From Toxotes chatareus (Eukaryota; Chordata; Actinopteri; Toxotidae), in the NCBI GenBank assembly GCA_016801885.1, contig CM028888.1:4138501-4202500 (forward strand): DNA of 64,000 nt, given 5' to 3'. Below are positions 1 to 12,359 of the stretch, piece by piece. The translations under genes were made by a program, and so were the position numbers. The first letter of the stretch is position 1; every line of letters begins with the position of its first letter. The notes beneath the pieces were generated by a model. That model ran no database searches. It saw only the letters and a list, made by a program, of their open reading frames with translations, and was not told where the DNA came from.

Positions 1-2891
1 GGAAACTGGCTAAAACTGGATAAACTGGCCTCAACTGGGACATCTGTATAAAATCCAGCGTTGCAGGGGAAGTGCAGCATTGGCCCTGTGCATACAGTCT
101 GGCATCCACTTGGGCCCCCATCGTCGAAGAACATTTTTCAGCCAAGTAAGCATCAGGATTCCAGCTACGAGGCAGCTTTTGATTAGAAAACCTATTTCCT
201 CTTCAACTTTTGCCAAATTTCAATCATGGTGATATTCTAATTACCATTATCCAGAGCAAGAAAGAGAGGCAGAGACTGAGTGGGTGTGTGTAAGTGAGGG
301 AGTAGAAGAGTGAGAGGGAGGCAGTCTTTGCATGTAAGCAGGAAAAAAATCAGAGGAAAATGAAGCGTGAAGATCAAGTGAAACAAAGAGAAGAATTTCC
401 TCTCTTTTATATCCTGTTACACAGCCCCATTCGTGGTAAAGATGTATCTTGCTGAATTGTTGCTCATTTGCTTTTTCCTAAATCCCTGGACATGTATCTG
501 TGCAAGCTTAAAGGCCTCGGCATGCTTCAAACAAACCCGTACGATGTGTCATCCAACCACGTTGTAAATAGAAATTACACTCATTTCCAAGCTACTGCAT
601 TAATTTCCAAACTACTTAGTGTTTAATGAGCATAACTAATTCAAATAGATGCAATCTGAACACGATCAGAAAGAAAATCTCTGACAGAAACTGTCGGTTC
701 CAACAAAATATTCAGTCTGTTTGACAACGGTTGATGGAGTTTGACAGCCTTCAGTCTCACCTGAAAAGCTTTTCCCAAAGCTATAAACCGGAGTGCTCAC
801 CAAAAGAGTCATAAAGTCTCCCAGCATAGCATCACTTGTCCCCTGCTTAAGCATTCAGCCATAGCACACAGGAAGCAGAGTAACAAAGTGCTTCAGAGAG
901 CCACATAGTCAACCCGGACCACCCTCGAGTTCAGGTTCATGCAGTGTGATGGTGTGTGGGGGTTTCGCTTCTGGGAGATTACACAGCAATAGGCGAGACA
1001 TGGAGCAGCTCTCCCCATGTTAAGTAAATGGAGAGCGGGTGAAGAATAACTGCATCGCCGCTTTGCCCCTTATGGGTCTTGTGGGAGCCTGTGCTATCCC
1101 ACCCCGACCCACAACCTCCAGAGGTGAGGTTAAATGACAAGGACTGCAGAGATGCATTAAACATGAGTCATTTGGACAGAGAGCTAGACGATGGACCACT
1201 CCAGAGATGATAGGGACATTAACCAGGGTTTCACCAGGGCCTGAGCTGCATTTAATGAAGGCCTCCACTACCTCCCAATGTCTCTCTCTACATTTGACTC
1301 ACAGCCAGGGAGCTAAGTAGCTCAAGATAAACACTGCTGCTACTTTTTCTGGCTCATGTTGTCTGATTTTCTGCCTCTTCCTCTTTCTCTACACTCACTC
1401 TCTAGCCTGACAGTGTAGAGTCTCTTTGTAGTCAGCTGTGGTTAAGACCAATGTGAAATTCCTGTCAGACAGTAAGTGGTCAGCAGACACGCACAAAATG
1501 TAAATAAAAAACACCATCAGCAGCTATTCAAAGGCATAATATAACAGAGAGATATAAGCTGAATGTTAAGAAGCCTAAACAATATTACACTTTACACTGG
1601 CAGGACACTGAAGGTCATTCCTTTTCTTTTTTTTAATCTTTGGTCAGTAATACATGTAATACTCCACAAGCAGCAACTCACACATTAAATGCTGAAACTT
1701 GGTCAGCTGAGGCAAGAGACACAAGCAGCCCAAAACAAAGCAAACCCCCAAGTTAGCTAAAGAATTTGGAAGAAAAAGCAAAGGCTTTTACCCCGGCTGA
1801 CCACTGTAAACATCCAACACAGTTTACAGATCAAATTACTGGTGTGAATTTGACCCACAGTGCACAGTTTTCCAGTGGAGTGAGGGATTGTTAAAGCCAT
1901 TTGGTGGTGCACTGATATTTGGGTTTAACTCCAAATAAACTATTGGCTTGTTTACAACCTGATCTGACTCGTCTTGCTTCATGTCCTACTTGCAATACTG
2001 ATACATACATGTACATATATGTACACACAGACAAATATACAGTACATAATTAGAGATTTTCAGACAGACAGACAGAACCTCAGCTGTTATAAACTGCACT
2101 TGTCCATTAAGCCATATATTGAGTTACAGTTACAGTACATTCCCAAAGAGACAACTTTGACTATAAATAAAAATGTGTTTTATTGATAAATTGCAAATAA
2201 AAATTCTAAATTCCAAATAAAATATTTGTCTTAGTCTTACTTCTGTAAACATACCTATGCACTTTAACAACTTATAGATCAAATGGCTCATTTGATGAAA
2301 ATGTTGATCAAATGGACATTTTGACTTGATGGCACCTGAAAGAAAGGTAGAGGATCATCTTCTGGGGACCTGGAATATCCATACCAAATAACAAACCGAC
2401 TGACCCCCCCCAAAAAAAATATACCAAAAACTACATAGTGGTACTAGTGGTACCAATCTTATATACGGTCCCACCACTGACACACTGAGCATCTGTATAA
2501 TGGTCGGCAGCAACCAAAAAACACATTTTAAAAATGAGCCGACCTCAGATAGTTACAAAAAAAACCCTAAAAGGTCCCAGGTGCTATGAAAGTGGTCTAA
2601 AAAAGCAGACATAACGGCCCTGCTTTCATCTGTATTCATCAGGTGAGAGAGGCCTGGTCAGTGTCCTCTTTGCTAGAAACACAATAATAACAATGGCTTC
2701 CTTCGACACAGCACGACCACACGCTTCCGAGCGCGTCTTCTTCAAACGTAGCTCTTGGTTAATGGCCTGGAACACACATTCAGTGTCTATCAAAGAGGGA
2801 CGTTGCTGGGATGGATGCACATGCTGACAACCTCTCTCGCTCGCTCCTCGATCACACAAACAGGCTAACACTGTGTCCCCTTCACACTCCT

Positions 2892-2930
2892 ACTAGCACA
2901 CACATACACATACACACACACACATACACA
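2892..2930. repeat. Interrupted (CA)n microsatellite
   Basis: CA dinucleotides are interrupted several times by AT units (ACACATACAC pattern). This is an old, impure vertebrate-type dinucleotide repeat with no gene attached. Confidence 0.85.
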
Positions 2931-4020
2931 GAGAAGCCCTCCCTGCAGTCAGTTTAAGTATAGCAAGGAGTAATGTGTTGATTAAATCTGTGATCAGCTG
3001 CCTAAGGGGCATGAAATTGGACATGATGAGTGTGGCACATTAAAAACTAATTATCAATAGCACCAATCCTATTGTCTTTCTTTTAAACCAGTAACAGCAG
3101 TAAATCAAGTGTGGAGAATGGAACACTATGTGCTCTATCACAATGAGCTCTGGGGTTACAACCATACCTTGACTCTCGCAGCATCAAAGCTTTTTGATAA
3201 AATATGAATCTATTATGAGTAGTGAATATCTTTTTAATCTCTGCGTGTCTGCATGAACATGATCAGATCTGTTCTGCTGTCCTTTGGCCTCTGTCTGACT
3301 TTCAGATTATAGAGCTTCACCTTGGAGAAAAGGTCAGATAACGTTATTACACGACAAAGTCTGCACAGACAGGAGGTCACAGCAGCAAAACGCTGGACTT
3401 TAACGGGCAGAGACTGCTGTTCATTCCCTGTTTCCTGCTGACAGTCGATGTGGATTCATTCAAAACCATGACCACAATGGTTCTGCAGCCTTGAACACAT
3501 GGGTATTATTGCACCCATGGCGACAAAGGTCATCCTATGTTAACAAAGTAGTAATCCGAACCAAACCATGATCTTTCCTGTCCGAGTTGTTGTTTATTTA
3601 TAAAATATAAAAAATATATTTATATTTATTTATAAATAGTTTCTCAGGTCAAAAGAGGGAAATGCAAAGAAACTAGGACTGCAGAGAATGGGATTAACGG
3701 AGCAAAGTCAATGGTAGGTCAGGTTGCTAAGTCACAGTAACTTTACTTTGACAGCAATTATCATTTCAGTTAATTCACCTTGACTCAGACCACTTTCCAG
3801 ATCTTCTTTTGATTGTAGCCTCTCCTTCAGGAGGCTTTCAAGATGGCACCTGCTGACGTTGCTAAGAGACTGGTGATGCAACTTTCTCTACATTTCATCA
3901 CCAACAATGTGCCACGGGACAGAATCTGTACTCGTCTCTTCTCACCAAAAGGATTTCTACTCAGTTATGCACTGAACTGTAAAGCAGCTGTCATTTGATG
4001 TAACCTAAGAGGTATAAACA

Positions 4021-4110
4021 TTGCCTTTTTTCCTTCTCTCCTTCCTCCTTTTTCTTTCTCTCCTTGGATGTTGCTCACTCATCCACTCTCCCTTTACCTC
4101 AGGCTGTCTC
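4021..4110. repeat. Pyrimidine-rich low-complexity tract
   Basis: The plus strand is almost all C and T from about 4021 to 4070 and stays CT-rich to 4110. This strand asymmetry removes stop codons and explains the overlapping open frames on both strands here. No gene is supported. Confidence 0.7.
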
Positions 4111-4611
4111 TGGGACCCAGCGATTAGAGTGCTGGGTGCTGTCCTGCTGATAAGGCTGAGAAACCTCCCTCCCTCTACCACCAATGGCTGTGTCCTCAGG
4201 GTATGGAGAAAAAAGGAGCCCAGGGTAATGTCCCCAGCACCCCCAATCCTCACCCCTTCTCACCACCAAGTCATGGGTGGTGGATGAATACACTGCCTTG
4301 TGCATCTCATGACTTTGAACAGACAGGCCTGCATTTTCATGGTGGATAAGAGCAGCCAGAAAAATGAGCAAAAGTAATGCAGCTCAGCCTATAAGAGTGT
4401 AACATTATGCATCGAGGGCCCTTTTTATGAGTGAAATTTTACATTCTGGAGTGTGTGTTTACAGTACCATCTGCTAGATTGTGTACACTTAAATGAACTG
4501 AAAATGTAAGACAAATGCTGGCACTCAAATGTGGATAATTTCATTTCTTGAGAGCTGCTATTGTCTAAATTTCAATCCAGCTGTTACAATAGGGAAAATA
4601 ATATACATGTA

Positions 4612-5125
4612 AAGTCACCGATTTTATTAGGAACAACATGCTAATATGGGACAGGGTCTCCCTTTGCTCTCAAAACAGCTTCTGTTCTTCCTGGCATGGA
4701 CTCTAAAAGATGTTGAAAACATTCCTCTGAGATTCTGGTCCATGTTGACATGATTGCAACCAACCAGTCTGCCCATTCTCCTCTGACCTCTCTCGTAAAC
4801 AAGGAATTTCTGTCTACAGAACTGCTGCTCACTGGATGTTTTTAGTTTTTCGCACCATACTGAGTAGAGTCTGAAGACTGTTGTGAGTGAAAATCCCAGG
4901 GGGATCAGCAGTTTCTGAACAAGCAGTCGGACCAGCCAGTCTGGTACCAACAATCATACCACGGTCAAAGTCAATGAGATCACATTTTTTTTCTTCATTC
5001 TGATGTTTGACGTGAACATTAACTGAAGCTCCTGACCTGTATCTGCACTGCTGACACATGATGGGGTGACTGGATAAATGCTTTAATAAGAAGGTGTACA
5101 GGTGTTCCTACTAAAGTGGTGAGTG
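4612..5125 (-). mobile_element. Internally deleted Tc1/mariner-like transposon
   Basis: The two ends form degenerate terminal inverted repeats. The left end begins near 4612 with a TTTTATTAGGAACAAC core, and the right end (to about 5125) reads as its imperfect reverse complement with an ACTTTAGTAGGAACACC core. Flanking TA dinucleotides at about 4610-4611 and 5126-5127 fit the TA target-site duplication of Tc1/mariner elements. Read on the minus strand, the interior holds an N-terminal DNA-binding piece and a C-terminal piece of a Tc1-type transposase. The middle, which should hold the DDE catalytic core, is missing. A full Tc1-like element is about 1.2-1.6 kb, so this copy of about 514 bases is a non-autonomous deletion derivative. 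The terminal core matches a Tc1-like family that I know to be common in teleost genomes; the name of that family is not certain to me. Confidence 0.85.
4641..5059 (-). pseudogene. Broken Tc1-like transposase remnant
   Basis: Translation of the minus strand gives three pieces in changing frames. Near 4900-4960 there is an ETAD motif from the helix-turn-helix DNA-binding region. After a frame change at a run of five G (plus strand 4899-4903) comes GFSLTT, then SSEQQFC and GQRRMGRLV (down to about 4761), typical of the paired-like domain of Tc1 transposases. At about 4760/4761 the sequence jumps to a different frame and to the C-terminal tail, with ISEECFQHLLESMPGR at 4686-4733 and a stop at 4641-4643. 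The DDE/D catalytic core between them is absent. The protein cannot be made: it has at least two frame changes, has lost its catalytic core and has no intact start. In life the family cuts and pastes DNA between its own inverted repeats. Confidence 0.85.
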
Positions 5126-7485
5126 TATATTTAACATATCTCCCGAAGGTTATTCACAGTGAGTAATTATAACACGGCTGAAAAACTATAGCTCCATTGT
5201 TTCCACCATCTATGCTATTGAATTTCAAAGATAAGTGCCACAGACTATAGGGAAGTTGTACAGTATTGACACAGGGACTTATACATTCTTGGTTTTGGTT
5301 GTTTCATAGTATTTGTGTGTTAACACATAACTAAAGTAGTAATCTCAATAAAGAATAAATATTCCATTTAAGATTAAGTATATAAAGGATGTGGAAGGCT
5401 ATTGCACTTTAAGGTTTTTACTGATTTCATTGCTACATGCAAAGAATGAAAGAAAAAAAAAACAATAATACTGCACAAAATCTTAGCAGAAATTTTCAAA
5501 CTAAAGAAAAAATGATTTTACAGTAACAATCAAAATATTGCTATGCCCTATCCACACAGTGACGGATTAATAAGGACAGGAAAACCGAATTATCAAGGTA
5601 TTCCAAAGAAAAAGACCTGGCTTGGCTTATCTCTGGGGTCAGTGAAGGTCCACAGCCATTAATTTTAAATGAGTAGAATGGATTTGTGGTAATGGAAACC
5701 CAATGGCTCCAGACAGCACTGGGACTTGGTGGAGTGAAGATACCAAACGGCAGTGTGATAACCTGACCACTCAACTGTATGTAGTGGAAGAAGTCAAGAA
5801 ACCGATTTGGGTTTTCTGCCCCCACACACTATGAAAGTCTTACACGTAATGCATTAGAAATCTATTTGGAGGCATTCGTGCGTAACAGAGCTGGAGACAC
5901 GAGGTAAACTCTCTCTTTTGTCAAAATGCTATCAATCTAATCTAAGACTCCTTAGTTTTAGCTCATCATCAAACACGATAGCAGCTGGTCATGCCTGTAA
6001 AACAAGTAACCTCAAAGGTAGGAAAGGGCAATGAAAATTATGGACATTATGAATGATGAGCTGGAAAGGTCAGGTGTTTCGGTATGGAGAACACAGATAT
6101 CTCTCATATCTGTGGGTTTAAAAAAAAAAAAAAAGCCTATTTCTGGTGTTAGACTGCTCACATCTATGTGTGTAGACAGAGTGTGACAAAGGAGCCCTAA
6201 ACATAACATTGTTTTTCACAGCAACGGAAGAGTGTGGAGTTCATAAATGCTACTGTCAGTTTCCACTCTGTGAAAATAAAGCATGTTGTGCTCGCTCTAT
6301 TACTTACGATACAAGAATGACTCTATTCACTTCACGTGTAGCTTGTTCACACCCTGTAAACTGTGAATATGAAAAACACTGAAAAACATGTTCACAGCAT
6401 CACATATTTTCCATATGCCATCATAAGGCAGGCTACTATTTGAGAAATTTCTGAAGCATTGTTCAGATGTCCAGCCAAAGAGCTGCAGCTGAGAGGAAAC
6501 CCAAATTAGACTTTTTCAAAATTAATGTGTCTGTAACTAATGCTATTAAGTGTAAACATAGGGTGGTTTGATATTAAATACAGTTTTTTTCTGTTTAATC
6601 ATATTTTCTCCAAGAACACAAAAACAAATATCAATTTTCACCTAGTTTCATTGTTCAATAAAATAAAAACAGCAACTGAATTTGGACTAAAATAGTCCTT
6701 ATGAGGAACTTAAAGCGCAGGGCAGGAAATTGCAGTGACTGGCATGTGTAATGTATGGCACCACTTCAACACTGAGTGAGGTTTTCAAATGCAGATTTTT
6801 AAAATTAGCGAGCAGTTTATCAGATTATACAGGATCAGTCAATCTAATTTGTTCTGCTGTGTGCTTCATAAATTGTTCTGGTTCTGGATAAACTTTGTAT
6901 ATTTATTATCAGTTGGTTTCATTAAATATATACCCATTTTAAATAAAAAACAACAACATGCATTTTGATGGTTTAAATAACGATAAATATGTGCCCATTT
7001 GCCACATCTTGGCCATGTGTAGCCAGGCTTTTTCTACCTAGCAGGATGTACATGTTGTTTTTGGATGTCAATTTTTTTTTTTTTGTTGACCATATGCTAT
7101 CCAACCAACATTTTATGAGTTATTCTACTGAAAAGAGAAGCTAAAACCATAATGACCTACTTAGTGCCTGACAGTTAATTTATATTACTGCTTGACAGGA
7201 GCAATAAAGAATTACTAAGCAACTAGCGAACTTCCTGTGTTCAAATTTGGTAACAAGTTTTAGAGTCCGTCATTCTGTCTATTGTCTGTACCTGCTTATC
7301 TTGTTCCAGAACACAAGGAGCTGAAGCCGTTCCCAGCGTGACTTTTCATGAAAGGCAGTGTGCTGTATGTCTATTTTGAGTTGTTGTTATTCATGTCACT
7401 GAATGACCGAGATCTGCACTGAGGCAGAAATTGCACACTGACCCTTTAAAGGCCTTTGGTAATGAGTGTATAATAAATGTTTTTT

Positions 7486-7640
7486 TTTGTAGATGGAGGG
7501 GTGGTAATGCAGGAGTTTTCCAGATTAAAATGCCCCACTTTGAGCAATGCGGCTCAGAGGCTATTACACCAGCACTCATTCGCTCCCACCTTGCTTTTTA
7601 CTTAATTGAATCAGCCAGTCCCCATATCAGATATTCCTTA
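7486..7640. other. Candidate conserved non-coding element
   Basis: This stretch has balanced, complex sequence without low-complexity runs, unlike its AT-rich surroundings. It is dense in AT-rich transcription-factor-like cores such as AGATTAAAATG and CTTAATTGAATC. The call is inference from texture only. No cross-species comparison was possible, and the open frame through it shows no protein family signature. Confidence 0.25.
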
Positions 7641-8327
7641 ACGGAATACTGAAACCTATCCACCCTTTTCCTAATACCATTAGGGGAAGCAGGAGAGCAA
7701 GATGGATGCTTTAATCCTGCTGGTTCAGAGCACACAAAAGGAGAGTGTGCCCTGCAGTCAGACATTAACCACAACATTCACTGCTGAGCCACAATATTCT
7801 TCCAAGCAGAAGACTTGCCCTGTCACTGCCTGACCGAAAGCTACAATAACAAGAGCTCATTTCCTGTAGACAACCTAGCATGTAAATAACAGAAACAGAA
7901 ACTCATTGCACTGCTCGTTATACGGGAAAAGAAATAAATTACTGCAACATGTTACAGTCGGTAGCGCCTTATTTCCATGATGTCGACTACTGTATTTTAT
8001 GAGTCCACACGGGGCAGTATGTTTATGCCATCTGTTCGTGGACCCAGCAGGTATGCAGGAATGCATGTCCAATTTGACACAATGGTGATGCAGATGAATG
8101 AGGTTCAGGCGAGCCTCCTGCTGCTGAGGTATTCTTATTTCCCTACCTATTTTCTGCTGTGTCAAACTGCAGCTAAGCTAAGGTGAGGTCCATTATTTCT
8201 GGCCAGCTCAGGCACAAACTAATCCTCTTATTTGGGAGGTCAGCGCCAATCATTATACAGAGGGGTGCCATTACAGTGTACACTCCAGTGAGCTGATTTT
8301 CCCCTTACATAAATATATGACTCAAGG

Positions 8328-8520
8328 GACTGCTCTTACTCCCCTCTCTAATTTATCCCTCCTGCCTCTACTTCTTAGCTCTCATCCTCCTTTTTCTTCT
8401 CTCTCTCAACTTTCCCCTCTCTTATCAATGACCTTCTCAAGCCTCTCTTTGCTTTTTCATTTTTTACTCTCCCACACTTTGAGCTCACATCCCTCTTTTC
8501 CCACCCTCATTTTTTTTCAG
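8328..8520 (+). repeat. Long polypyrimidine tract ending in TTTTTTTTCAG
   Basis: About 190 bases of the plus strand are strongly C/T-rich, ending in an eight-T run followed by CAG at 8518-8520. That ending resembles a 3' splice site. The following bases (8521 onward) hit a TAA within about 20 bases and show no coding character, so an exon is not supported. It may be a decayed (CT)n repeat. Confidence 0.5.
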
Positions 8521-8980
8521 GATGCCCAGAGTGGCGTATAATTGAATCTGCAGAGAATGCATGAGCAGGAACAATTAGCTCAGTCACTCAGAATGTGGAT
8601 ATAGCTGTACAGTAGGATAAACAGAATAAGAAAAAAGGAAGGAAAGCGGGAAGATAAGCCTGAACTGTACGGGTGCCAGGACAAAGAGAAACACACAGCT
8701 CACAAAGTACACACAATTTTGTTCCCACCACCTCCGGACAAAGATGGGATAATTTCATTTTGCATTGCGTGCATTTTCTCTGCTGTCATACCGTCTTGCT
8801 TAGAGTAAACCACATTTAAGAGGGTTTCTGGGAAACTAAAACTAGGAGTCTACAGTCATGCTAGCAGCTCTGAGGATGTAATGCCCTTTTTTAAAACCAA
8901 ACATTAAAAAGATAAAAGTCCAAAGTTTGTTTTCAGTGTTCAGCAATTATGTCACTGTGAAGTAAATGTAGAAAATGTGC

Positions 8981-9130
8981 ATCCAAAATTTGTTGAGACA
9001 TTTCACTCTGAAACCAAAAACCCTGGCAATCCACCCAACAGCTCTCCGTCCATTTCACTTAAAACTAATGTCAGTCTGATGTTGGCCTAAAAGAAAAAGT
9101 CGTGAAGGTCCATTCACTGTTGACCACAAA
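8981..9130 (-). repeat. Percomorph interspersed repeat, copy 1 (minus)
   Basis: On the minus strand this stretch has the same order of blocks as the copies at 62249 and 26541: a block resembling ACTTTTTCTTTTAGG, then CCAACATCAGACTGACATTA, then a TGAAATG block, then the TGGATTGCCA-type block (here TGGGTTGCCAGGG), then a second TGAAATGTCTCAACAA-like block. I recognise this as a high-copy repeat of perch-like fishes, often found in introns and intergenic DNA. It has no coding capacity. This copy is diverged and its boundaries are approximate. Confidence 0.6.
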
Positions 9131-11027
9131 TGCCTGAAAATCCCTTGACGTGAGTCCATCTAACTGTTAATTTCAGTTTGGAACAAAGTGATGAGCTGAT
9201 TGATCCAACTGACCGATGGTGCCATGTCCAGAGCCACACTGCTGCATCACTGCTGCCTCCACAGACAAAGGCTGCAATCTTTGTTGGACAATAAACAATA
9301 GGTAATTTATTTTTATTAACTATGTGGTTTAATTGCATGAAAAAAAAAAATCTTTATTAGCAGAAGCAGTGTCTATATCCCTCAAGTCATCATAACAGAT
9401 GGGAAGGCAGCCTGGGTCGAAATCACACAATAATAACCGCCCCGTGGTCCTATTTAGGCTGTTACATAAGTGCAACAATGCATGACTCTGCTGAATTTAT
9501 GAATACATAAAATGGCAAAACAAAAGGAGACACTTTTCTCCCAGAGAAAGGAGAAGTTGGGGAAAGGCTTCTCTCCGGTCCAAAAAATATATATTCTGCT
9601 CGGTGTGGAGCTGACACTAGCAAAGATGGACCATAAATACTTCATAAATACCAATTACCTCAAGAAGCAGCCATGAAGAAAAGAGCAGCTATTTCAGCCA
9701 ATTATGAGGCTTCTCTCTCAAAGGATGGAGAAAGACGACTCTCCTTTCAAGCTTTCCACTGAAAGGAGAAACCTCTGTCATGTTGCAGAGCTTCAATAAT
9801 GTTTCCCTCCACCTTCATGTCAGGGATGAAAGGCCCCAAATGTCCTTAGAGTGAAACCCCCAGAGGACTTAACATGCATCAATAACATTTCCATCCTTGA
9901 AGATGTTTGAGGGGGACTACACATAATCTTCTCACAGACTTTGAGGCTCTGCTCACTTCCTGTGACTTTTATTTACCCCGGTCTCAAAGGTCCTTCCTCG
10001 CCATGACAGAGATGGAGATAGAGGGAAAGAGAAAGAAGAACAAAGGAGAAAAGAGTGAAGGAAAGGCAGAGTCAGGCGGCACATTGTGGTGAGTGTCGCC
10101 CGCTTAAAATAGGACAGCTGCCTCTTGAAGGAGCCATCATTCTTCATAGGGGTAGCCTGTCTTCATTTCCACCTTCGGCAAAGCACACGGGGCTTAACAC
10201 ACTTACGTCTGAGGATTTGCTGCACTTGAAGGTGGCAGCAATTCCCTAGGCTGCAGCAGGAGGGAGCACTGTAAAGCCACCCGGAAAAAAAGCCAACCGC
10301 TTTAACAAGTTCAGCTGAGGCAATATCCTGACCTCCTCATTTTGCCAGAGCAAACTCATGATTCCCAACTAGGTTTCAGTGACAGCGTGTGTCCAAGATT
10401 TGCAAATGATATTTTAATGTATTTATTAAGAATTGATGAACCAAAACATACTTTTTCAATGAATAGTTAATGAGCATTTTAAAGATGCTTTTGGTATTTT
10501 GCCTTGATTGGGCAGTTTAGAAGAGACCGACAAGCACCACTCAGAGAAAACAGAAGATAATGTGAGACAAAAGTCCTCAGCACTAACAGAACCTAGGACA
10601 TCACAATTACACATCATACATTTTAGACCGCTGGCTCACCAGGATGCCCCCAGAAGAGCCATTATAATTGTTTTTAAATTACTGTACAAATCCTCACAAC
10701 CTGGAAAGAATGTGCTTAACAAGAGTCTGTGGTGTATTCCCATTATTAAATACCAACGGTAGGCGCTCAGAAAGAGACAAAACCAGCATACAGTTAGGAA
10801 AATACTGGGAAGTGTGGGCTATTTTTACAGTGTAAATAAATTATAAAGCAATTTGAGCATTTTTTTTTTTTTTGCATCTGCTTCTCTGCTGTAGGAATGT
10901 AACATTTCCGAGGATGAAGCACCACCCTTGAACGCTGAAACCAGTAGTAATACAAAGTTTCCAAGAAGTTTAGCAAATTTCACATGTTCTTGTGTGTCTC
11001 TTGGTTGCGATTTCGAGAATATGGATT

Positions 11028-11054
11028 TTGTATTTTGTATTTTTGTATTTTGTA
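11028..11054 (+). repeat. Short AT-rich tandem (GTATTTT units)
   Basis: Three to four imperfect units of GTATTTT follow one another. It is a small low-complexity array with no other signal. Confidence 0.7.
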
Positions 11055-11269
11055 GGTCCAGTAAATCCAGGCCCTTAGAGTCCTGTGAGTTAGGTCAGTA
11101 TCTGTACATCCACCTTTGTCTATGGTCCACGATTGCATTGCACTATATTCTAAATTTGCACAGTCGGTAAAGAAATTTCTGTCATATTGCGCCATTGATC
11201 CATAAATTATTCATCCAGTGGCCCAGCCCTCATCCAAATTGTACCTGAGACATTGTATCTTGAGAGGAG

Positions 11270-11490
11270 GGAGTTGGAGCTGCTCCAAAATTGAATCTTT
11301 AATTGTCAGCTTTTGCTGTTAAGTGGCCTCCCCCATGTTCAAATTAAGCTTATGACATTCAGCTACAAAGCAGTGATTATGGAGAAAAGGTCAGCAGATA
11401 CTGCATCGCCTGGTCCCTCCAAATGACACAGCGAGTAATCTGCAGCTGAGCCACTAACAGTGACAATTTAGATGCAGAGGAAGAACTATT
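11270..11490. other. Candidate conserved non-coding element
   Basis: Complex, non-repetitive sequence with closely spaced homeodomain-like cores: CTTTAATTG near 11299, AAATTAAGC near 11341 and GCTAATTAAAG near 11500 just outside. It lies in DNA without any plausible exon. Enhancer-type function is an inference from texture. Alignment to other teleosts would decide. Confidence 0.25.
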
Positions 11491-12359
11491 TGTGTGAGCT
11501 AATTAAAGAACTTGCTTATGAGACACCTCACATCCACCACAGGCACAGGAACAGAGAGGGCAGACATGAATAAAGCATCCCTCACAAGTGGCAAAAGTAC
11601 AAACCAGCTGACCACCCACGCAACGTGCCCCTTCAATTGCTTTGGCTGAGAGCATACTTCTCCAATAAGCACGGTGAAGCTTGCGATATTGAACCAAGAA
11701 ACTGGAGCACTCATCTTTAAAATTTGGGGATGGTGGTCACTATGATATCTCTTCAAACCTGACTGACCTAAATAGGCCAGTTTAAGAGCTGGGTCCTCAA
11801 AATCCAATGGCTCTTTGAAGAGAGATGATATCTGTATCCCTACTTTGAGTGAGGCTAATTAGCTCATTGACATTTTGCCTTGTGGCACCTCCTGGCATGA
11901 AGTATATAGCTTTGAACTATTATTTAAAAAGCCAAAACACTTTCCAGTTCCACTCTCAGCTACATTTATTGCCCCTCAGTGTAGCAACAGAACTGATAGC
12001 AAAGGAAAGTTTTTATATTTTATACAAGTGACATGACTGACATCTTAACATTTTTTTCAAACTGGCAGCCAAATGAAAATGAGACCAGATAACAATGAGA
12101 ATGTCAGAGAAAATAATAATAAGACACGGTCCTAACCAACCCTTGAACACCATATTGCAAGGCAAATTACTGTCGAGATGACTGCACTGCCAGATGTGGC
12201 TCTCACACTGCAGTATCACAGAAAAAAAAAAGCCAGCATATGCTCCACGCTGAGGACAACTTAACTGGTACAGACCTCTAGTAAGCGGATTGAGAGAATT
12301 CCCTAAGCATATAACGGCCTACTTCATACAATATGGTGAGGGTATGCTTGGACCGCAAT

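Larger units (their letters stand above)
1..4610. other. Gene-free non-coding DNA
   Basis: No open frame here is longer than about 90 codons, and those at 4005-4371 lie on both strands of one pyrimidine-rich tract, as expected for chance frames. I see no domain, signal peptide or plausible exon with matching splice sites. Visible structure is minor: a short AAACTGG-type tandem at 3-39, a (GACA)4 run at about 2061-2076, a broken (CA)n run at 2892-2930 and an AT-rich patch at 3595-3640. Intergenic DNA and a large intron look alike at this level. Confidence 0.75.
5128..8980. other. Gene-free non-coding DNA
   Basis: The longest open frames are 94-96 codons (5541-5825 and 7875-8165, minus strand), with no recognisable motif and no splice context. 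The stretch contains poly-A at 6120-6134, poly-T at about 7072-7084, a conserved-element candidate at 7486-7640 and a long pyrimidine tract at 8328-8519. Nothing else in it can be named. Confidence 0.7.

Noticed and set aside
1805..1830. TGTAAACATCC, identical to the start of the miR-30 family
   Set aside because: The rest of the mature sequence does not match, and no hairpin partner lies at the right distance.
2626..2871. Minus-strand frame of 81 codons with a VFLAK-like ending reminiscent of hAT transposase C-termini
   Set aside because: Only a few residues fit, the diagnostic residues around them do not, and no terminal repeats or 8-bp duplication are visible.
4005..4371. Three overlapping frames of 82-90 codons on both strands
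   Set aside because: They arise from a pyrimidine-rich tract that lacks stops; no domain or splice context.
5541..5825. 94-codon minus-strand frame
   Set aside because: No recognisable domain and no exon signals; length is ordinary for chance.
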